From Pseudoalteromonas ostreae (GTDB taxonomy: Bacteria > Pseudomonadota > Gammaproteobacteria > Enterobacterales > Alteromonadaceae): a stretch of DNA of 64,000 nucleotides. The stretch covers positions 1-64,000 of the forward strand of contig NZ_JAGPYN010000020.1 of the NCBI RefSeq assembly GCF_018069805.1, written 5' to 3'. Numbering within the stretch: position 1 is the first letter of the stretch; each line of letters opens with the position of its first letter. The notes under the pieces were generated by a model that was given only the letters and a program-made list of their open reading frames with translations, was not told the origin of the DNA and made no database searches. This document shows positions 1 to 8,892 of the stretch, piece by piece. Made by a program: the position numbers and the translations under genes.

Positions 1-57
1 ACGTCTGCAGAAAAGTGATAAACGGACAAGTCATACACACTTAATCAAAACCCATCA

Positions 58-85
58 CGTCGGTTGGGCGAATCGACTCCCGACG
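58..85. repeat. hairpin in the 5' edge spacer (1-227)
   Basis: Positions 1-227 hold no gene I can support. They contain one clear inverted repeat, CGTCGG at 58-63 against CCGACG at 80-85. The stretch has the look of an interspersed intergenic repeat rather than unique sequence, but that impression rests on memory of similar spacers in Alteromonadales and cannot be tested here. Confidence 0.35.
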
Positions 86-227
86 CTAAAGTCACAACAA
101 AACCCATCAATATCCCATTCGACCAATACAGCAGCATTTGCTATATGGCTCTCTTGTGGGCACTGCCATTTTTTAATCTTGAGAAACTAGCGCCCTTTAA
201 AATAGATTGCTACCTAGAAATGCATTT

Positions 228-1076
228 CTAAAACAATCCATATTCTGCTGTTTCCTCAGCATGTTGATGCATTAAGTGATCGGGTCTAAAGATTGCACTG
301 GGATCTATGAGTACGCTATGTTTATGCTCAAGTTTTATTAATCCTCGCATCATATTTTTGGTCTGCGGATCAATGTCAAAACCTACATCTGTTAGCTTAT
401 CTAAAGGCTTGATATCTTCTTTTTTATAACTGATATTATCCTCGACTTTATCAACAAGTAGTCCTATATGTGGGTTTCTACCATCTTTAGTTGTGAAAAT
501 GATGATTGGTTTATAATCTAAAATAATTTGTTCTTTGGCTGATTCGAATAGTCTAATTAATTGCATAAAATTGCTGTTTCGCTCAATATTTAGGTCAATA
601 AGAGCTTGTTTTGGATTGCCTTTTTTTACTAGTTCAATTAGCTTATTCGCGCGACTATACAAGCGCGCATGTGGGATCTTAAATCGTTCTATAATCGCTT
701 TAAGATCTTCATTTTCGGTTTTAAAGCTGCTGTACCATTTTGCAAAATTAGATTGTTGAATGTCAGTGTTGTGATTAAAGGACTGATTTTGGCTAATACT
801 ATTTTCAAGTGCGAAAAACCATTCGTGTTGTTTTTGTTCCCACTCACTAAATAAATTCACTAATGATAAGTTGGTATCTTGAGTTGATTGTTTGTTGAGA
901 ATAATACCTAAATCAAATATTGGAGTGGGAGTTTCCATATAGTCTTTAACACCAATAAAACTTTTATTGTCGTTAGGTAATGAGGTTAAATTATCTTCAA
1001 AGCGTTCAGTTAAAAGTATGTCGAGAATTTTTAATGAAATCGTTTTCTGGCCTACCCTAAAATTAATTAAGTCCAT
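228..1076 (-). CDS. CheW-like chemotaxis coupling protein with inserted CZB-type domain
   Basis: 282 residues. Residues 1-80 and about 190-282 resemble the two halves of a CheW fold (the second half has IIIFTTKDGRNPHIGLLVDKV), the scaffold that links chemoreceptors to CheA in the cytoplasm. Between them sits a helical segment that resembles the chemoreceptor zinc-binding (CZB) domain: an early His in KQHEWFFALE, a Lys-Trp-Tyr pattern in FAKWYSSF and PHARLY. In canonical CZB domains the zinc is held by three His and one Cys (CxxGxW and HxxxH). Here the Cys position is Ser, the Gly is Ala, and the last His is Tyr, so two of four ligands appear lost. It may sense redox or ligand state differently, or only scaffold. 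The domain reading is by eye; there is no chemotaxis gene next to it. Confidence 0.7.
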   Translation of the reverse strand: MDLINFRVGQKTISLKILDILLTERFEDNLTSLPNDNKSFIGVKDYMETPTPIFDLGIILNKQSTQDTNLSLVNLFSEWEQKQHEWFFALENSISQNQSFNHNTDIQQSNFAKWYSSFKTENEDLKAIIERFKIPHARLYSRANKLIELVKKGNPKQALIDLNIERNSNFMQLIRLFESAKEQIILDYKPIIIFTTKDGRNPHIGLLVDKVEDNISYKKEDIKPLDKLTDVGFDIDPQTKNMMRGLIKLEHKHSVLIDPSAIFRPDHLMHQHAEETAEYGLF

Positions 1077-1142
1077 AGTGTCCTCACCTCCTAAATATAT
1101 AGCCTAATAATAGAACATTATTTAGAAAGCGCAGCTATTTTG

Positions 1143-2252
1143 TTAAAACACAGAGCGATAGACTATAGGTTTATTTTTATCGGCCTTATTGACGAATAAC
1201 GCGTTTATTTGTTTATCTTCACTGAAAATAGTGTTTAGTCGCTGCATTAAACAATTATGTTGCAGTGGTTGCGGGCAGCGTTGTGCTGCGGCACTAAACA
1301 CCATAGCATTGAGGTAGCCTTCAAAGTGCAGGCGATTAGGTTTGCTAATTTTTGCTACAGCCATATCTTTTAAGAATTGAGTGCACCAATAGGCGTCACA
1401 CTTATGTGGGTTAGGGACTACTTCGGTCGCCAGAAGTTTGCTGGGGTACTTAAGGCGAGAAAATAAGTCATGGCTTGATGCAAAAGATATACTGGTATAA
1501 TCAGGCGTAAACTTTTGTTCATAGGCGGTATTTATAAACTCAGCCAATGGTTTATAAGTGCCGACTAAGCAAATGGCAGTAGCACCGCTGGCTTTTAGTG
1601 CTTTGAGGGCACCCTTAATATCATTACTGTTTCGTTGATAGCGCGCTACTTTTACGGGCTTTAGATTGTGTTTGGCGAGCGATTCCCGCAATCCAGACTC
1701 CACTACAAGACCAAATTCATCAGCTTGAATCAAAAAACCAATACGTGTGTGATTGTTTTCTTCCACTAGATATTTTATTTGCTCATCAGCTTCATCATCG
1801 TAACTAGCTCGTATGTTGAATATATTAATTGTTGGCTGATGATGCAAAAATTTAGCACCGCTATAAGGCATTAGATATGGAATTTGCAGTTGCTCAAGAA
1901 TCGGCAAAACAGCAAAGCTCGTTGGAGTTCCCATTGCACCGAACAGCGCATCTACTTTGTCTTGATAAATAAAGCGACGAGTATTGCTTACTGCGCGTTT
2001 TGGCTCATAACCATCGTCGACGACAATTAACTCTACGTGAGCACCATTGATACCTCCGTTTTTATTTAATTTGTTAAAATAGATATTACTACCCAGATAG
2101 AGTTGCTCACCAATTTGTTTAGCCGGTCCTGTTAGCGCGCTAGACATGCCTAATTTTATTGCAGGCTTGTTCTCGGCATGGGCGAAATTGCTTTGTATAA
2201 ATGCAAGAAAGAAAAGAACGCTAAGGTAATTTTTTAAGTAAGTATTGTTCAT
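1143..2252 (-). CDS. periplasmic ABC-type substrate-binding protein (Peripla_BP_6 / LivJ-like)
   Basis: About 369 residues. The start chosen is the ATG at 2252, because it begins a proper signal peptide (short charged N-terminus, hydrophobic LSVLFFLAFIQ, then NFAHA cleavage region); the longer frame reads back into tmcA. Mature protein has family features: IKLGMSSALTGPAKQIGEQ near the N-terminus, LNKNGGINGAHVELIVVDDG, then the ligand-binding lobe VDALFGAMGTPTSFAVLPIL. The family binds amino acids, amides or urea for ABC importers, or acts as a sensor input. No permease or ATPase is adjacent, so it is an orphan here. Its start overlaps the end of tmcA by 32 bases, suggesting co-transcription downstream of uvrD-tmcA. 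The ligand is unknown. Confidence 0.85.
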   Translation of the reverse strand: MNNTYLKNYLSVLFFLAFIQSNFAHAENKPAIKLGMSSALTGPAKQIGEQLYLGSNIYFNKLNKNGGINGAHVELIVVDDGYEPKRAVSNTRRFIYQDKVDALFGAMGTPTSFAVLPILEQLQIPYLMPYSGAKFLHHQPTINIFNIRASYDDEADEQIKYLVEENNHTRIGFLIQADEFGLVVESGLRESLAKHNLKPVKVARYQRNSNDIKGALKALKASGATAICLVGTYKPLAEFINTAYEQKFTPDYTSISFASSHDLFSRLKYPSKLLATEVVPNPHKCDAYWCTQFLKDMAVAKISKPNRLHFEGYLNAMVFSAAAQRCPQPLQHNCLMQRLNTIFSEDKQINALFVNKADKNKPIVYRSVF

Positions 2253-4314
2253 ACCAATTTGTAACAGCCTGTTTGAATAGTTTATCGAGTGATTTTTTAC
2301 CACGGATCTGTAAAACTATTTGTACTTTTTGTGATGACCAGTTTTGTAATATTAGTCTAATAAAAAGACATTTGGTATTTTCATCACAGGTTAACAGGCT
2401 GTGAGGTGTGCACCAAAGTGTCCGCCATAGTAAAGGTTTTATGGCGTGCAATTGATAATTCGTTGTTAATAAAGATTTTAATCGTTTATCTAAGTGGCGA
2501 TCTAGGTGTTGTGGTATAAAAGCTGTAAGTATTTGTTCGACTAATTGCTGCTCTAATTGATTGAAATGATCGAGTAATTGCAATGCAAAATCAGACTGAA
2601 ATTCGCTTTTTAGTTGATTGTTTATGGGGCTGTCTTGATTTAAGCTTTTTAGTACCAGTGCCGCATGCTCTGCGGTTGCTTTATCTTGTTTGAATCCAAG
2701 TTTGACTAAATTAAACCCCGCCGCTTGCCAAAATTTGAGTAAGTTGGCATTTGCGCCAAAACTGGCTCCAAACCAATGGCAACTTGCTGTTAATTGTTGC
2801 TCGCAATGTGCAAGTAACTTTGAACCAATCTTGTTGTTATGGTGTGATGGCGCAACAGCAATACGCACAACACGAGCGCAGTTTAAGGTGAGTATGTTTG
2901 GCTCAACGGCTAGCTGTGCTAAGGTTTGCGCCATTAAATGCCCTTGTGGTCGGCGTTGACCGCTGGCAATCTGTTTACTGATTTTTGTATTTAAACCGCC
3001 TTCAACAGTAATTAAACATACCCCAAGAAGCGCATCGCGTTGTTGGCAGACAAAAATACGTTGTTTTGTGCCATCCAGCAGGTGGCGTAAATCATTCACG
3101 CTAGTTTGATAGTGCGCTAACGACAACAATCCCATGACTTGGCGAAGTAGTGCTTCATCGCTGGCTAATTCAGTCGCTTTGAGCTCAGTAAACTGAAGTG
3201 CTGCATTATTAAACTCAGTGCTTTTATAGTCTGCATCTAGGGCTAAGAGTCTACAAATATGCTGTTCGAGTGGATCGGCTGTGGCAAAACGTATTGGTAG
3301 CTCTAAATTAACACTACGCATATTTTTAAAGTGCTGTTCTAAATAGCGTTTAAAGCGCAAAGTATAACCGCGACCATTACCTTCATAGCCAATCATAGTG
3401 CTAGCAAATACTACTCGTGGGTAATGAGTAAGTATTTTGATCAGCATGGGCACAGGGATTGCTGCGGCTTCATCAACCAGCAGCACATCGCACTGAGGTA
3501 GCTCACTTAATAATTGATCGGGTGCAATGTAGCGTAAATTAGCGAGCTGTTTTTGTTGTTCTTGATAATGACAGCCTTGCTCAGCAGCAAAATGTTTAAA
3601 GCAGCTATGTAGAGCTGTAAATTGTTGTGAGCAGAGAATAATGGTTTTGTCGCTAAGCTTTGCAGCTGCAAGGCCTAATGCCGCAGATTTTCCTCGACCG
3701 CGATCAGCACTGATCAATAATGGGCGGTTCGCTCTTCCCGTTGCTGTTTTAATTATTTGCTCAACACAATACTGTTGCTCTGTAAGTGAAAGTACACCAG
3801 CTTCAGCACTTACTTTAGGAGGCAGCTGCCAACCTTCAGTTTGGCTAAAATGCAGTAGTGAGTTATCGGTGAGCAAACCAGCTAAACGTTGATTAAAGTA
3901 ACTGTGCTGACGTTGTTGCGCAAATGATTGAAAGGTCTCCAAGGCTGGATCGCACCAATGTTGTAAATCAGCCAGCTCTGGTAATAATAAAATAAATAAC
4001 CCGCCAGCCTGAACAGTGCCACTAAGAGCGGCAAATTTGTCTGGTACTAAGCCACTAAAACCGTCATAAATGACATGCTGAAATTCTTGGCCAAGAATTT
4101 GATGAATATGTTCAGGCCAGCTACTGTCAGTGAGCTCGTCACTAGTTGATAACACCTTAACAAATGGATGATTCAGTTGCTTGAGTAACTCATTAGCTTG
4201 TTGATAACACCAATTTTGTTCGCCAGCAATGAGTAGCAGTTGCCTATGTTTTGCATAGGCAAGTTGCGGCAGGATATTGCTTATTAACGAGCTAAATGGC
4301 TTGTAGTCGTGCAT
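2221..4314 (-). CDS. tmcA: tRNA(Met) cytidine acetyltransferase TmcA
   Basis: 697 residues, close to the usual TmcA length. The enzyme uses ATP and acetyl-CoA to make N4-acetylcytidine at the wobble base of elongator tRNA-Met, keeping AUG from being confused with AUA. Visible parts: an N-terminal region, a helicase-like module with Walker A (ADRGRGKSAALG, around residue 203) and Walker B (VLLVDEAAAIP), and a GNAT acetyltransferase domain with the acetyl-CoA loop VVRIAVAPSHHNNKIGSKLL. The C-terminus is a tRNA-binding tail. It overlaps the end of uvrD by 23 bases and is itself overlapped by the binding-protein gene, so the three probably share transcripts. Confidence 0.93.
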   Translation of the reverse strand: MHDYKPFSSLISNILPQLAYAKHRQLLLIAGEQNWCYQQANELLKQLNHPFVKVLSTSDELTDSSWPEHIHQILGQEFQHVIYDGFSGLVPDKFAALSGTVQAGGLFILLLPELADLQHWCDPALETFQSFAQQRQHSYFNQRLAGLLTDNSLLHFSQTEGWQLPPKVSAEAGVLSLTEQQYCVEQIIKTATGRANRPLLISADRGRGKSAALGLAAAKLSDKTIILCSQQFTALHSCFKHFAAEQGCHYQEQQKQLANLRYIAPDQLLSELPQCDVLLVDEAAAIPVPMLIKILTHYPRVVFASTMIGYEGNGRGYTLRFKRYLEQHFKNMRSVNLELPIRFATADPLEQHICRLLALDADYKSTEFNNAALQFTELKATELASDEALLRQVMGLLSLAHYQTSVNDLRHLLDGTKQRIFVCQQRDALLGVCLITVEGGLNTKISKQIASGQRRPQGHLMAQTLAQLAVEPNILTLNCARVVRIAVAPSHHNNKIGSKLLAHCEQQLTASCHWFGASFGANANLLKFWQAAGFNLVKLGFKQDKATAEHAALVLKSLNQDSPINNQLKSEFQSDFALQLLDHFNQLEQQLVEQILTAFIPQHLDRHLDKRLKSLLTTNYQLHAIKPLLWRTLWCTPHSLLTCDENTKCLFIRLILQNWSSQKVQIVLQIRGKKSLDKLFKQAVTNWYEQYLLKKLP

Positions 4315-6457
4315 AAACAGTTACTAACCACTTACTACCAAAATCATCAAAATTCACTTGTACGCGAGATTGAGCGCCACTTCCTTCATAATTAATAACT
4401 GTTCCCATACCAAATTTTGCATGTAATACGTGTTGTCCTAAGCTAAAGCCACTTTCTTCAAATACGGCATGACTAACTGATGAGCTAAATCGTCCTGCTG
4501 ATGGGGGGCGCGATACTTGGGTTTTAATACGAATTTCTTCAATACAATCTTCAGGCATTTCACGTAAAAAGCGTGATGGACTGTGGTACTTTTCTTGACC
4601 ATAAAGACGGCGGCTCTCGGCATGGCTAATATAGAGTTTTTCCATGGCGCGAGTCATGCCGACATAGCAAAGACGACGCTCTTCTTCTAACCGTCCTGAT
4701 TCTTCATTACTTTGTTGAGATGGGAACATGCCTTCTTCAACACCAACCATAAATACGAGTGGAAACTCTAAGCCTTTGGCTGAGTGCAACGTCATCATTT
4801 GCACGGCATCTTCATGTTCTTCAGCTTGGCCATCACCCGATTCCAGTGAAGTATAAGCCAAGAATCCTTGCAGTGGAGAGCTAAACTCTTCATCTTCCGG
4901 TGGTTCGTATTGGCCACAGGCGCTGATCAGCTCTTCTAAGTTTTCTACCCGAGCGCGGCCCTTTTCGCCTTTTTCTGCTTGATACATCGCCATTAAACCA
5001 GATGTTTGAATAGCGTATTTCGCTTGCTCTTCTAAAGTGAGATCACCAATTTTATCTTCAATATGTTCGACCAGTTCAACAAATTTAGTAACAACCGTCG
5101 CCGCACGTCCTGATAAATGTTGTTGTTCTACGATGGCTTTGGCGGCGTACCATAATGGCAATGATTCACTACGCGCACAATCGCGAATATGGCTTAAGGT
5201 TTTATCGCCAATGCCACGAGCAGGAGTGTTAATCACTCGCTCAAATGCAGCATCATCCTGACGATTACCTACGAGCCGTAAATATGCCAGTGCATCTTTA
5301 ATTTCCTGACGTTCAAAGAAACGCATACCGCCGTAAATGCGGTACTTCAAACCTTCTTGTAGCATGGCTTCTTCAAGTACCCGTGATTGTGCGTTACTAC
5401 GATATAAAATCGCCGCGTCTTGTAGGGCATTACCAGCGTTTAACCAGCTGCGTAATTTGCTGCTTACAAAACGCGCTTCGTCTAATTCGTTAAAAGCGGC
5501 ATAAACAGAAATAGGTTCACCATCATTGCCATCAGTCCAGAGGCTTTTACCCATTCGGTCTGAGTTATTTTGAATAAGTGCATTAGATGCTTTTAGAATT
5601 GTGGCAGTAGAGCGATAGTTTTGTTCAAGGCGAATAGTTTCGGCTTTAAAATCGGTCAAAAAGCGCTTGATGTTTTCGATTTTAGCACCACGCCAACCGT
5701 AAATACTTTGGTCATCATCACCTACGATCATGATGCTGTTGGTATCGCCGGCTAATAATTTAAGCCATGCGTATTGAATGGTGTTGGTATCTTGAAACTC
5801 GTCTACTAGCATATGGGCAAAACGTTGCTGGTAGTGACGTAGTAAGGTTGGATTATTTTTTAGTACTTCAAAACTACGTAATAAGATTTCGGCAAAATCA
5901 ACTAATCCTGCTCGATCACATGCTTCTTGATAAGCGGTGTAAACTTTAAGCATCATTTGTTCGTTGATGTCGTAAGCTTGGATATCTTTGGGGCGCAGAC
6001 CTTCATCTTTCTTGGCGCTGATATACCAGCCAAACTGTCTTGCAGGCCATTTTTTGTCATCAATATTCATGGCTTTTAATAAGCGTTTGATCATTCTAAG
6101 TTGATCATCAGAGTCTAAAATTTGAAACGCTTCTGGTAAGTTTGCTTCGCGATGGTGGGCGCGCAATATACGGTGTGATAAGCCATGGAAAGTACCAATC
6201 CACATACCACCTACTGGTGCTTGAAGGGCTTGTTCAACGCGCGTGCGCATTTCTTTAGCTGCTTTATTGGTAAAGGTTACTGCAAAAATACTATAAGCGG
6301 AGGCTTGCTCAACCTGCATTAACCATGCGATACGATGAACGAGTACTCGAGTTTTCCCAGAGCCTGCGCCAGCAAGCACCAGCATATTTTGGAGTGGGGC
6401 TGCAACTGCATCCCGTTGTTTATCATTTAAACCGTCGAGTAATTCTGAAACGTCCAT
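4292..6457 (-). CDS. uvrD: DNA helicase II UvrD
   Basis: About 721 residues. Superfamily 1A 3'-5' helicase of nucleotide excision repair and mismatch repair. Motifs in order: Q motif LNDKQRDAVAAP, Walker A LAGAGSGKTRVLVHRI, motif II VDEFQDTN, motif III GDDDQSIYGWRGA, motif IV QNYRST, motif V TLHSAKGLEF, motif VI VGMTRAMEKLY. The C-terminal KFGMGTVINYEGSG segment is the Tudor-like RNA polymerase-binding tail of UvrD/PcrA. I use the ATG at 6457 (MDVSELLDGLN matches the E. coli start MDVS) with AAAGG seven bases upstream; a GTG and an ATG lie just before it in frame. Confidence 0.96.
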   Translation of the reverse strand: MDVSELLDGLNDKQRDAVAAPLQNMLVLAGAGSGKTRVLVHRIAWLMQVEQASAYSIFAVTFTNKAAKEMRTRVEQALQAPVGGMWIGTFHGLSHRILRAHHREANLPEAFQILDSDDQLRMIKRLLKAMNIDDKKWPARQFGWYISAKKDEGLRPKDIQAYDINEQMMLKVYTAYQEACDRAGLVDFAEILLRSFEVLKNNPTLLRHYQQRFAHMLVDEFQDTNTIQYAWLKLLAGDTNSIMIVGDDDQSIYGWRGAKIENIKRFLTDFKAETIRLEQNYRSTATILKASNALIQNNSDRMGKSLWTDGNDGEPISVYAAFNELDEARFVSSKLRSWLNAGNALQDAAILYRSNAQSRVLEEAMLQEGLKYRIYGGMRFFERQEIKDALAYLRLVGNRQDDAAFERVINTPARGIGDKTLSHIRDCARSESLPLWYAAKAIVEQQHLSGRAATVVTKFVELVEHIEDKIGDLTLEEQAKYAIQTSGLMAMYQAEKGEKGRARVENLEELISACGQYEPPEDEEFSSPLQGFLAYTSLESGDGQAEEHEDAVQMMTLHSAKGLEFPLVFMVGVEEGMFPSQQSNEESGRLEEERRLCYVGMTRAMEKLYISHAESRRLYGQEKYHSPSRFLREMPEDCIEEIRIKTQVSRPPSAGRFSSSVSHAVFEESGFSLGQHVLHAKFGMGTVINYEGSGAQSRVQVNFDDFGSKWLVTVYARLQAI

Positions 6458-6784
6458 CATCACGCCTTTTCAATCAATATTAAAAGCAGTATAACAGGTG
6501 TTTTTGTTAGGCTAAATAAAATACTGTTTTTATAACCAGTTAATTTAATACATAGTCTAAAGGCTTTAAAAACTTAATGATTCATTTATAGTCATTTTTT
6601 AGCTAAGCTAGATCAATGGTGTGAAGTGATATCGCCAATTTGACTTATATTTAGTAAAAATCACGATTTTAGCTAGTTCTTTGTATTACTGTTGATTTTA
6701 AAATATTGATTTTTAATAACTAAATAATTGGCATGAAGAATGTAAGTAGATAAGAATAAAATTAAATTAATAATTGAGGTTAAC
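6458..6784. other. AT-rich intergenic region, divergent promoters expected
   Basis: This 327-base spacer separates uvrD (minus) from a small plus-strand membrane protein. It is very AT-rich, contains no open frame worth reporting and no clear hairpin. It must hold both promoters, but I could not fix convincing -35/-10 pairs. The only decisive element is the GAGG ribosome binding site just before the ATG at 6785. Confidence 0.5.
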
Positions 6785-7009
6785 ATGGCAGAGCAAGGTT
6801 CAGGCGGTAATGTTATCGCAGCGATTTGTAATATATTTTTCCCAGGTTTAGGGCAGTTAGTTCAAGGCCGGATCATGGCGGCAATTGGTTTCTTCCTAGC
6901 GTGGGTTATTAGTGGCGCGCTTATTTATGTTGCGATTGGTTTTATATTACTGCCGATCGTCTATATTTGGGCAATCATTGATGCCGCGCGGTTTAGATCT
7001 TATCGGTAG
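6785..7009 (+). CDS. small TM2-like membrane protein
   Basis: 74 residues. A short polar N-terminus (AEQGSGGN) is followed by a hydrophobic hairpin of two or three membrane spans; the PGLGQLVQGR turn between the first two resembles the turn of TM2-domain and related small two-span proteins. It ends with a basic tail (RFRSYR). A GAGG ribosome binding site lies seven bases before the ATG. An intrinsic terminator follows directly, so it is a single-gene unit. The function is unknown; small proteins of this class are common beside unrelated genes. Confidence 0.75.
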   Translation: MAEQGSGGNVIAAICNIFFPGLGQLVQGRIMAAIGFFLAWVISGALIYVAIGFILLPIVYIWAIIDAARFRSYR

Positions 7010-7025
7010 CTGTATCACTTCAAAG

Positions 7026-7050
7026 AATAGCGCTTTTTAGCGCTATTTTT
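7026..7050 (+). terminator. intrinsic terminator after the small membrane protein
   Basis: A perfect 9-bp stem (AATAGCGCT at 7026-7034, AGCGCTATT at 7039-7047) with a TTTT loop and a following T run. Confidence 0.85.
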
Positions 7051-7120
7051 GTCACTGGCTTTATTTATTCAGCACTGACTAGGGTATAATCCCGATCATT
7101 AGTTGTATTTAGGTAAAGTT

Positions 7121-7489
7121 ATGGAATACCAATTTATACGCGATCCAATAAGTGGCCTGCGGATTAAAATTAGCAGTGAACATGCGGTTATTGGCCGTTG
7201 GTTAAATGAAGAGATTGGCAAAGACAAAATTGCTATGGTACAGGCTTTAATAGCCTCAGTATCAAGTAGTTTTGAGCCGTTAACGCTACAGGGCCAAGAA
7301 ATTGATTTGATCTTAAATAAAGATGAAGCCATTTTTGAAGCCCATGCCTTGCACCAAGACTCTGAAGATTTATTTGCTTATCAAGATGATGAGCTTATGC
7401 TCGAGGAAAATGGTTTAAGTAGTGGCTGTGGTTTTGAAGATTTTGTTGATCTGATTAATTCATGGCAAGAATTTACCACAGGCAGGTAA
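7121..7489 (+). CDS. yacL: YacL family protein (UPF0231)
   Basis: 122 residues from the ATG at 7121; the open frame extends six codons further to a TTG, but family members begin with M-[DE]-Y-x-F-x-RD, exactly as MEYQFIRDPISG does here. Further family matches are GRWLNEEI and the C-terminal CGFEDFVDLI. A cytoplasmic protein of unknown role found across gammaproteobacteria. Upstream, GGGTATAAT at 7082-7090 makes a good -10 element, although the -35 is weak. Transcribed alone. Confidence 0.88.
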   Translation: MEYQFIRDPISGLRIKISSEHAVIGRWLNEEIGKDKIAMVQALIASVSSSFEPLTLQGQEIDLILNKDEAIFEAHALHQDSEDLFAYQDDELMLEENGLSSGCGFEDFVDLINSWQEFTTGR

Positions 7490-7519
7490 GCAGAGGGTTA
7501 AAGCCCCCTGCTAATTACG

Positions 7520-8149
7520 CTATTGCTCAGATACAGATTTTACTGCAGCCAATAGTAAGCTTTCGGTTAAGCGAACTTTATAATTAGGGTTCGCATATTG
7601 AAAATGCACTAAACCTTGTTTATCAATAACAAAGACTGCCGGTACAGGTAGGGCTACCTTCGCTTTACCTTCAAGAGAAACAAAATTTACCCCTAGTTTA
7701 TTACGATAAATAGTCGCGGTTTTATCATCAAGGTAAAATGCTAAACCAAGCGCTTGGCTAAGCAATAGGCTATCGTCAGAAAGTAACTGATAATTAGGTG
7801 AATCAATTTTAGTTTCAGCTAATTTTTCTGGGCTATCGGGTGAAACCGCGATAATTTGCGCACCTAAATCAGCTAGTTCTGCTTCAATTTTTTGTACGTT
7901 TGCGAGTTGCTTAGAGCAATATGGGCACCAACCACCACGGTATACGATAAGCACCGTGGTTTTTTCAGCAAAACGTTCAGCTAAAACAACATTTTTACCG
8001 GTTTTATCTTTCAGTGTGATTGCTGGCACTGTTAAGCCGGGCAACAACGGACTAACTTTTTCAGCTTGATCTGCAATATTTATGGCTGTTGCAGCAGTCA
8101 CTGATGCAGTAACTGCGATTGAACAAGCGAGTATGATTGCTTTTAACAT
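7520..8149 (-). CDS. exported peroxiredoxin-like thiol protein (AhpC/TSA, redoxin fold)
   Basis: 209 residues. N-terminal signal peptide (LKAIILACSIAVTASVTAATA) predicts periplasmic location. The thioredoxin-fold domain contains VYRGGWCPYCSKQL at about residue 70, giving a CxxC active site, and LPVPAVFVIDKQGLVHFQY, typical of the peroxiredoxin-like group related to bacterioferritin comigratory protein. Expected role: thiol-dependent reduction of peroxides or of oxidised proteins in the envelope. Convergent with yacL (stop codons 31 bases apart). Whether it is mainly a peroxidase or a disulfide oxidoreductase cannot be told from sequence alone. Confidence 0.82.
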   Translation of the reverse strand: MLKAIILACSIAVTASVTAATAINIADQAEKVSPLLPGLTVPAITLKDKTGKNVVLAERFAEKTTVLIVYRGGWCPYCSKQLANVQKIEAELADLGAQIIAVSPDSPEKLAETKIDSPNYQLLSDDSLLLSQALGLAFYLDDKTATIYRNKLGVNFVSLEGKAKVALPVPAVFVIDKQGLVHFQYANPNYKVRLTESLLLAAVKSVSEQ

Positions 8150-8268
8150 GTAAGTCTCTAATAATTTTTAAACGCGTTACATATAAGATAGGCTAACTGG
8201 AGAAATAATTTCATTAGATCTCACTTACCTGTATTATTACAGCAATTAAAATAGTAACTGGAAGAGAT

Positions 8269-8892
8269 ATGTCTGCCAATTTAAATAAACTAGTGGTGAT
8301 GCTAGAAATGCAAAATGCCATGAACACCAAAGTTCATGATCAATGGTTTAGCCAAGGCTTTGAATGGTATCGCGCTATTTGGGTTGAATGCGCTGAAATG
8401 CTTGATCATTACGGTTGGAAATGGTGGAAAAAGCAAACTCCAGATACCGAGCAAGTTATTTTAGAATTGGTTGATATTTTTCACTTCGGTTTATCGTTAC
8501 GCATTGATGGAGAGACCAGTTATTTAGATCTTGCTAAGCAGTTGGAACAACAGTTAAGTGCACCGCAACAAGCTGATGATTTCAAACAAACGTTAGAAAT
8601 GCTCGCCGCGTCAGCCGTCGCTGAGAAAACCTTTAACGCCGCAGCCTTCGCTGGTTGTATGGCGCAAATAGGTATGGATATTGATGATTTATATCGAGGC
8701 TATGTAGGTAAAAACACGCTTAATTTTTTCCGCCAAGATCATGGTTATAAAGATGGTAGCTACATTAAAGAATGGCATGGCAAAGAAGATAACGAGCATT
8801 TAGTTGAGGTAGTTAAAAGCCTTGATACTGAACATGCCGATTTCGCAAAGCTTGTATATCAAGGCTTAGAGGCTCGTTACCCGAAAAACTAA
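8269..8892 (+). CDS. dimeric dUTP diphosphatase (dUTPase_2)
   Basis: 207 residues. Belongs to the all-alpha NTP pyrophosphohydrolase (MazG-like) superfamily, not the trimeric Dut family. Metal-binding acidic helices are visible: WVECAEMLDHYGWKWWKK followed by VILELVDIFHFGLS (the ExxE and ExxxD pattern). It hydrolyses dUTP to dUMP and pyrophosphate, keeping uracil out of DNA and supplying thymidylate synthesis. GAAGAG before the ATG is the ribosome site. The stop overlaps the stop of yrfG on the other strand by four bases. Confidence 0.9.
   Translation: MSANLNKLVVMLEMQNAMNTKVHDQWFSQGFEWYRAIWVECAEMLDHYGWKWWKKQTPDTEQVILELVDIFHFGLSLRIDGETSYLDLAKQLEQQLSAPQQADDFKQTLEMLAASAVAEKTFNAAAFAGCMAQIGMDIDDLYRGYVGKNTLNFFRQDHGYKDGSYIKEWHGKEDNEHLVEVVKSLDTEHADFAKLVYQGLEARYPKN

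Noticed and set aside
1143..2252. Complete ABC importer locus
   Set aside because: Only the binding protein is present; neighbours are uvrD, tmcA and a CheW protein.
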